Shown piece after piece: positions 6,347-6,752 of a DNA stretch of 6,752 bases. Positions within the stretch are counted from its first letter, which is position 1. Each line of letters starts with the position of its first letter. Source of the DNA: Oscillospiraceae bacterium (GTDB lineage: Bacteria > Bacillota_A > Clostridia > Oscillospirales > JAAYXM01); contig JAFQVE010000292.1 of assembly GCA_017408185.1 (NCBI GenBank), positions 1 through 6,752 on the forward strand, given 5' to 3'. A program made the translations under genes and the position numbers. Below the pieces are notes generated by a model, which was not told where the DNA came from, did not search any database, and was given only the letters and a program-made list of their open reading frames with translations.

Positions 6347-6752
6347 TTAGTCTGCGTATATTACTCTGTATGTTCCGTTGTCGTTATAGATAAGATATCC
6401 GCGAGCGTATGTATATGTTGTATCCGCAGGCTTTGCCGTAAACTGGCCGTGGACATTTACACCGCTCTTTGCTGAGGTTGCCTTATACTTACAGCTGTCA
6501 ACCGTCGGAATTTTTGAAGTATCTCCGAAGAGGATACCTACCTCGACAACATTCTTATCTCCTGCATCGTACTCAATCATACGTGCTGAGTCCTTCATCA
6601 CAGCATCAAGTACAACAACAGGGGCTTTCTTTGTGAATTTTTTCTGTGTAATCGCGCCTACATTTGCCCATGCGTTATAAGTGTATTCCGTGCCATAACC
6701 CACGAGAATACCATCACGGTACCATGCAACCTCGCTTCCGTCGTCGGAAGTC
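6347..6752 (-). CDS. C-terminal part of a probable secreted/surface protein (5' end outside window)
   Basis: The reading frame is open from the window edge (one leftover base, then 134 codons) to a TAA stop at 6349-6347, so this is the tail of a longer protein and not a small gene. A start placed at the internal GTG (6703) would be arbitrary: the frame is open upstream of it and no ribosome binding site was identified there. The visible part starts with a Trp/Tyr/Gly-rich stretch (SEVAWYRDGILVGYGTEYTY) resembling InlB-type B-repeats. A beta-rich segment follows, with the landmarks APVVVLD, IEYDAG, VEVGILFG and ARGYLIYNDNGTYRVIYAD at the very end. From memory, this end module recurs at the C-termini of large secreted clostridial proteins; its function is unknown to me. 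There is no LPXTG motif, hydrophobic anchor or dockerin. It lies 66 bp upstream of the lyase gene on the same strand, so both may serve the same extracellular process. That it is coding is near certain; its role is unresolved. Confidence 0.88.
   Translation of the reverse strand, partial: TSDDGSEVAWYRDGILVGYGTEYTYNAWANVGAITQKKFTKKAPVVVLDAVMKDSARMIEYDAGDKNVVEVGILFGDTSKIPTVDSCKYKATSAKSGVNVHGQFTAKPADTTYTYARGYLIYNDNGTYRVIYAD

Noticed and set aside
6344..6363. TAATAT (6363-6358) and TAATAC (6349-6344) on the minus strand as -10 boxes for the lyase gene
   Set aside because: They sit in or at the end of the upstream coding region without a recognisable -35 element at proper spacing. A transcript from there would begin just before or within the hairpin. 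AT-rich hexamers like this occur by chance.
6347..6703. A separate small gene of 118 residues starting at the GTG at 6703
   Set aside because: The frame is open upstream to the window edge with the same beta-rich composition, and no ribosome binding site was identified before 6703. It is the C-terminal part of a longer protein.

Overview
The window is almost entirely one very long minus-strand gene, plus the tail of a second minus-strand gene upstream of it. The large gene begins at 6280 and stays open to base 1, where the window cuts it. That gives at least 2,093 residues with its C-terminus missing. It encodes a secreted, multi-modular enzyme of the heparinase II/III polysaccharide lyase superfamily. 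The style of the locus suggests an uncultured, polysaccharide-degrading member of the Clostridia, possibly Oscillospiraceae-like, from a gut or other anaerobic habitat. The reasons are a strong AGGAG ribosome binding site, a Gram-positive-style signal peptide, chained BIG2 domains, moderate GC content, and a C-terminal module in the neighbouring gene that I associate with clostridial surface proteins. This placement is inference from style, not from a marker gene.

Region by region, in the direction of transcription (right to left): (1) 6752-6347 is the last 134 codons of a gene for a probable secreted or surface protein. (2) 6346-6281 is a 66-bp intergenic gap with a perfect 12-bp inverted repeat (terminator-like hairpin) and then the ribosome binding site of the next gene. 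(3) 6280-6209 encodes a signal peptide. (4) About 6193-3638 encodes three tandem units. Each unit pairs a beta-rich, carbohydrate-binding-like module that I cannot name with a BIG2 (bacterial Ig-like) domain. (5) 3622-3356 encodes a fourth BIG2 domain with no module of its own. (6) 3334-1 encodes the lyase: a helical toroid domain with a CxxC...CxxC metal-site-like insertion near its start, then the heparinase II/III beta-sandwich with the HGHxD motif.

The two genes are co-directional and tightly spaced, and I see no good promoter between them. They may therefore be co-transcribed, with the hairpin acting as a partial terminator or as a stability or processing element. In the proposed model, the N-terminal units hold or present the enzyme on an acidic polysaccharide and the C-terminal half cleaves it by beta-elimination. 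The substrate cannot be read from the sequence. There is no RNA gene, CRISPR array, insertion sequence or plus-strand gene that I can support.
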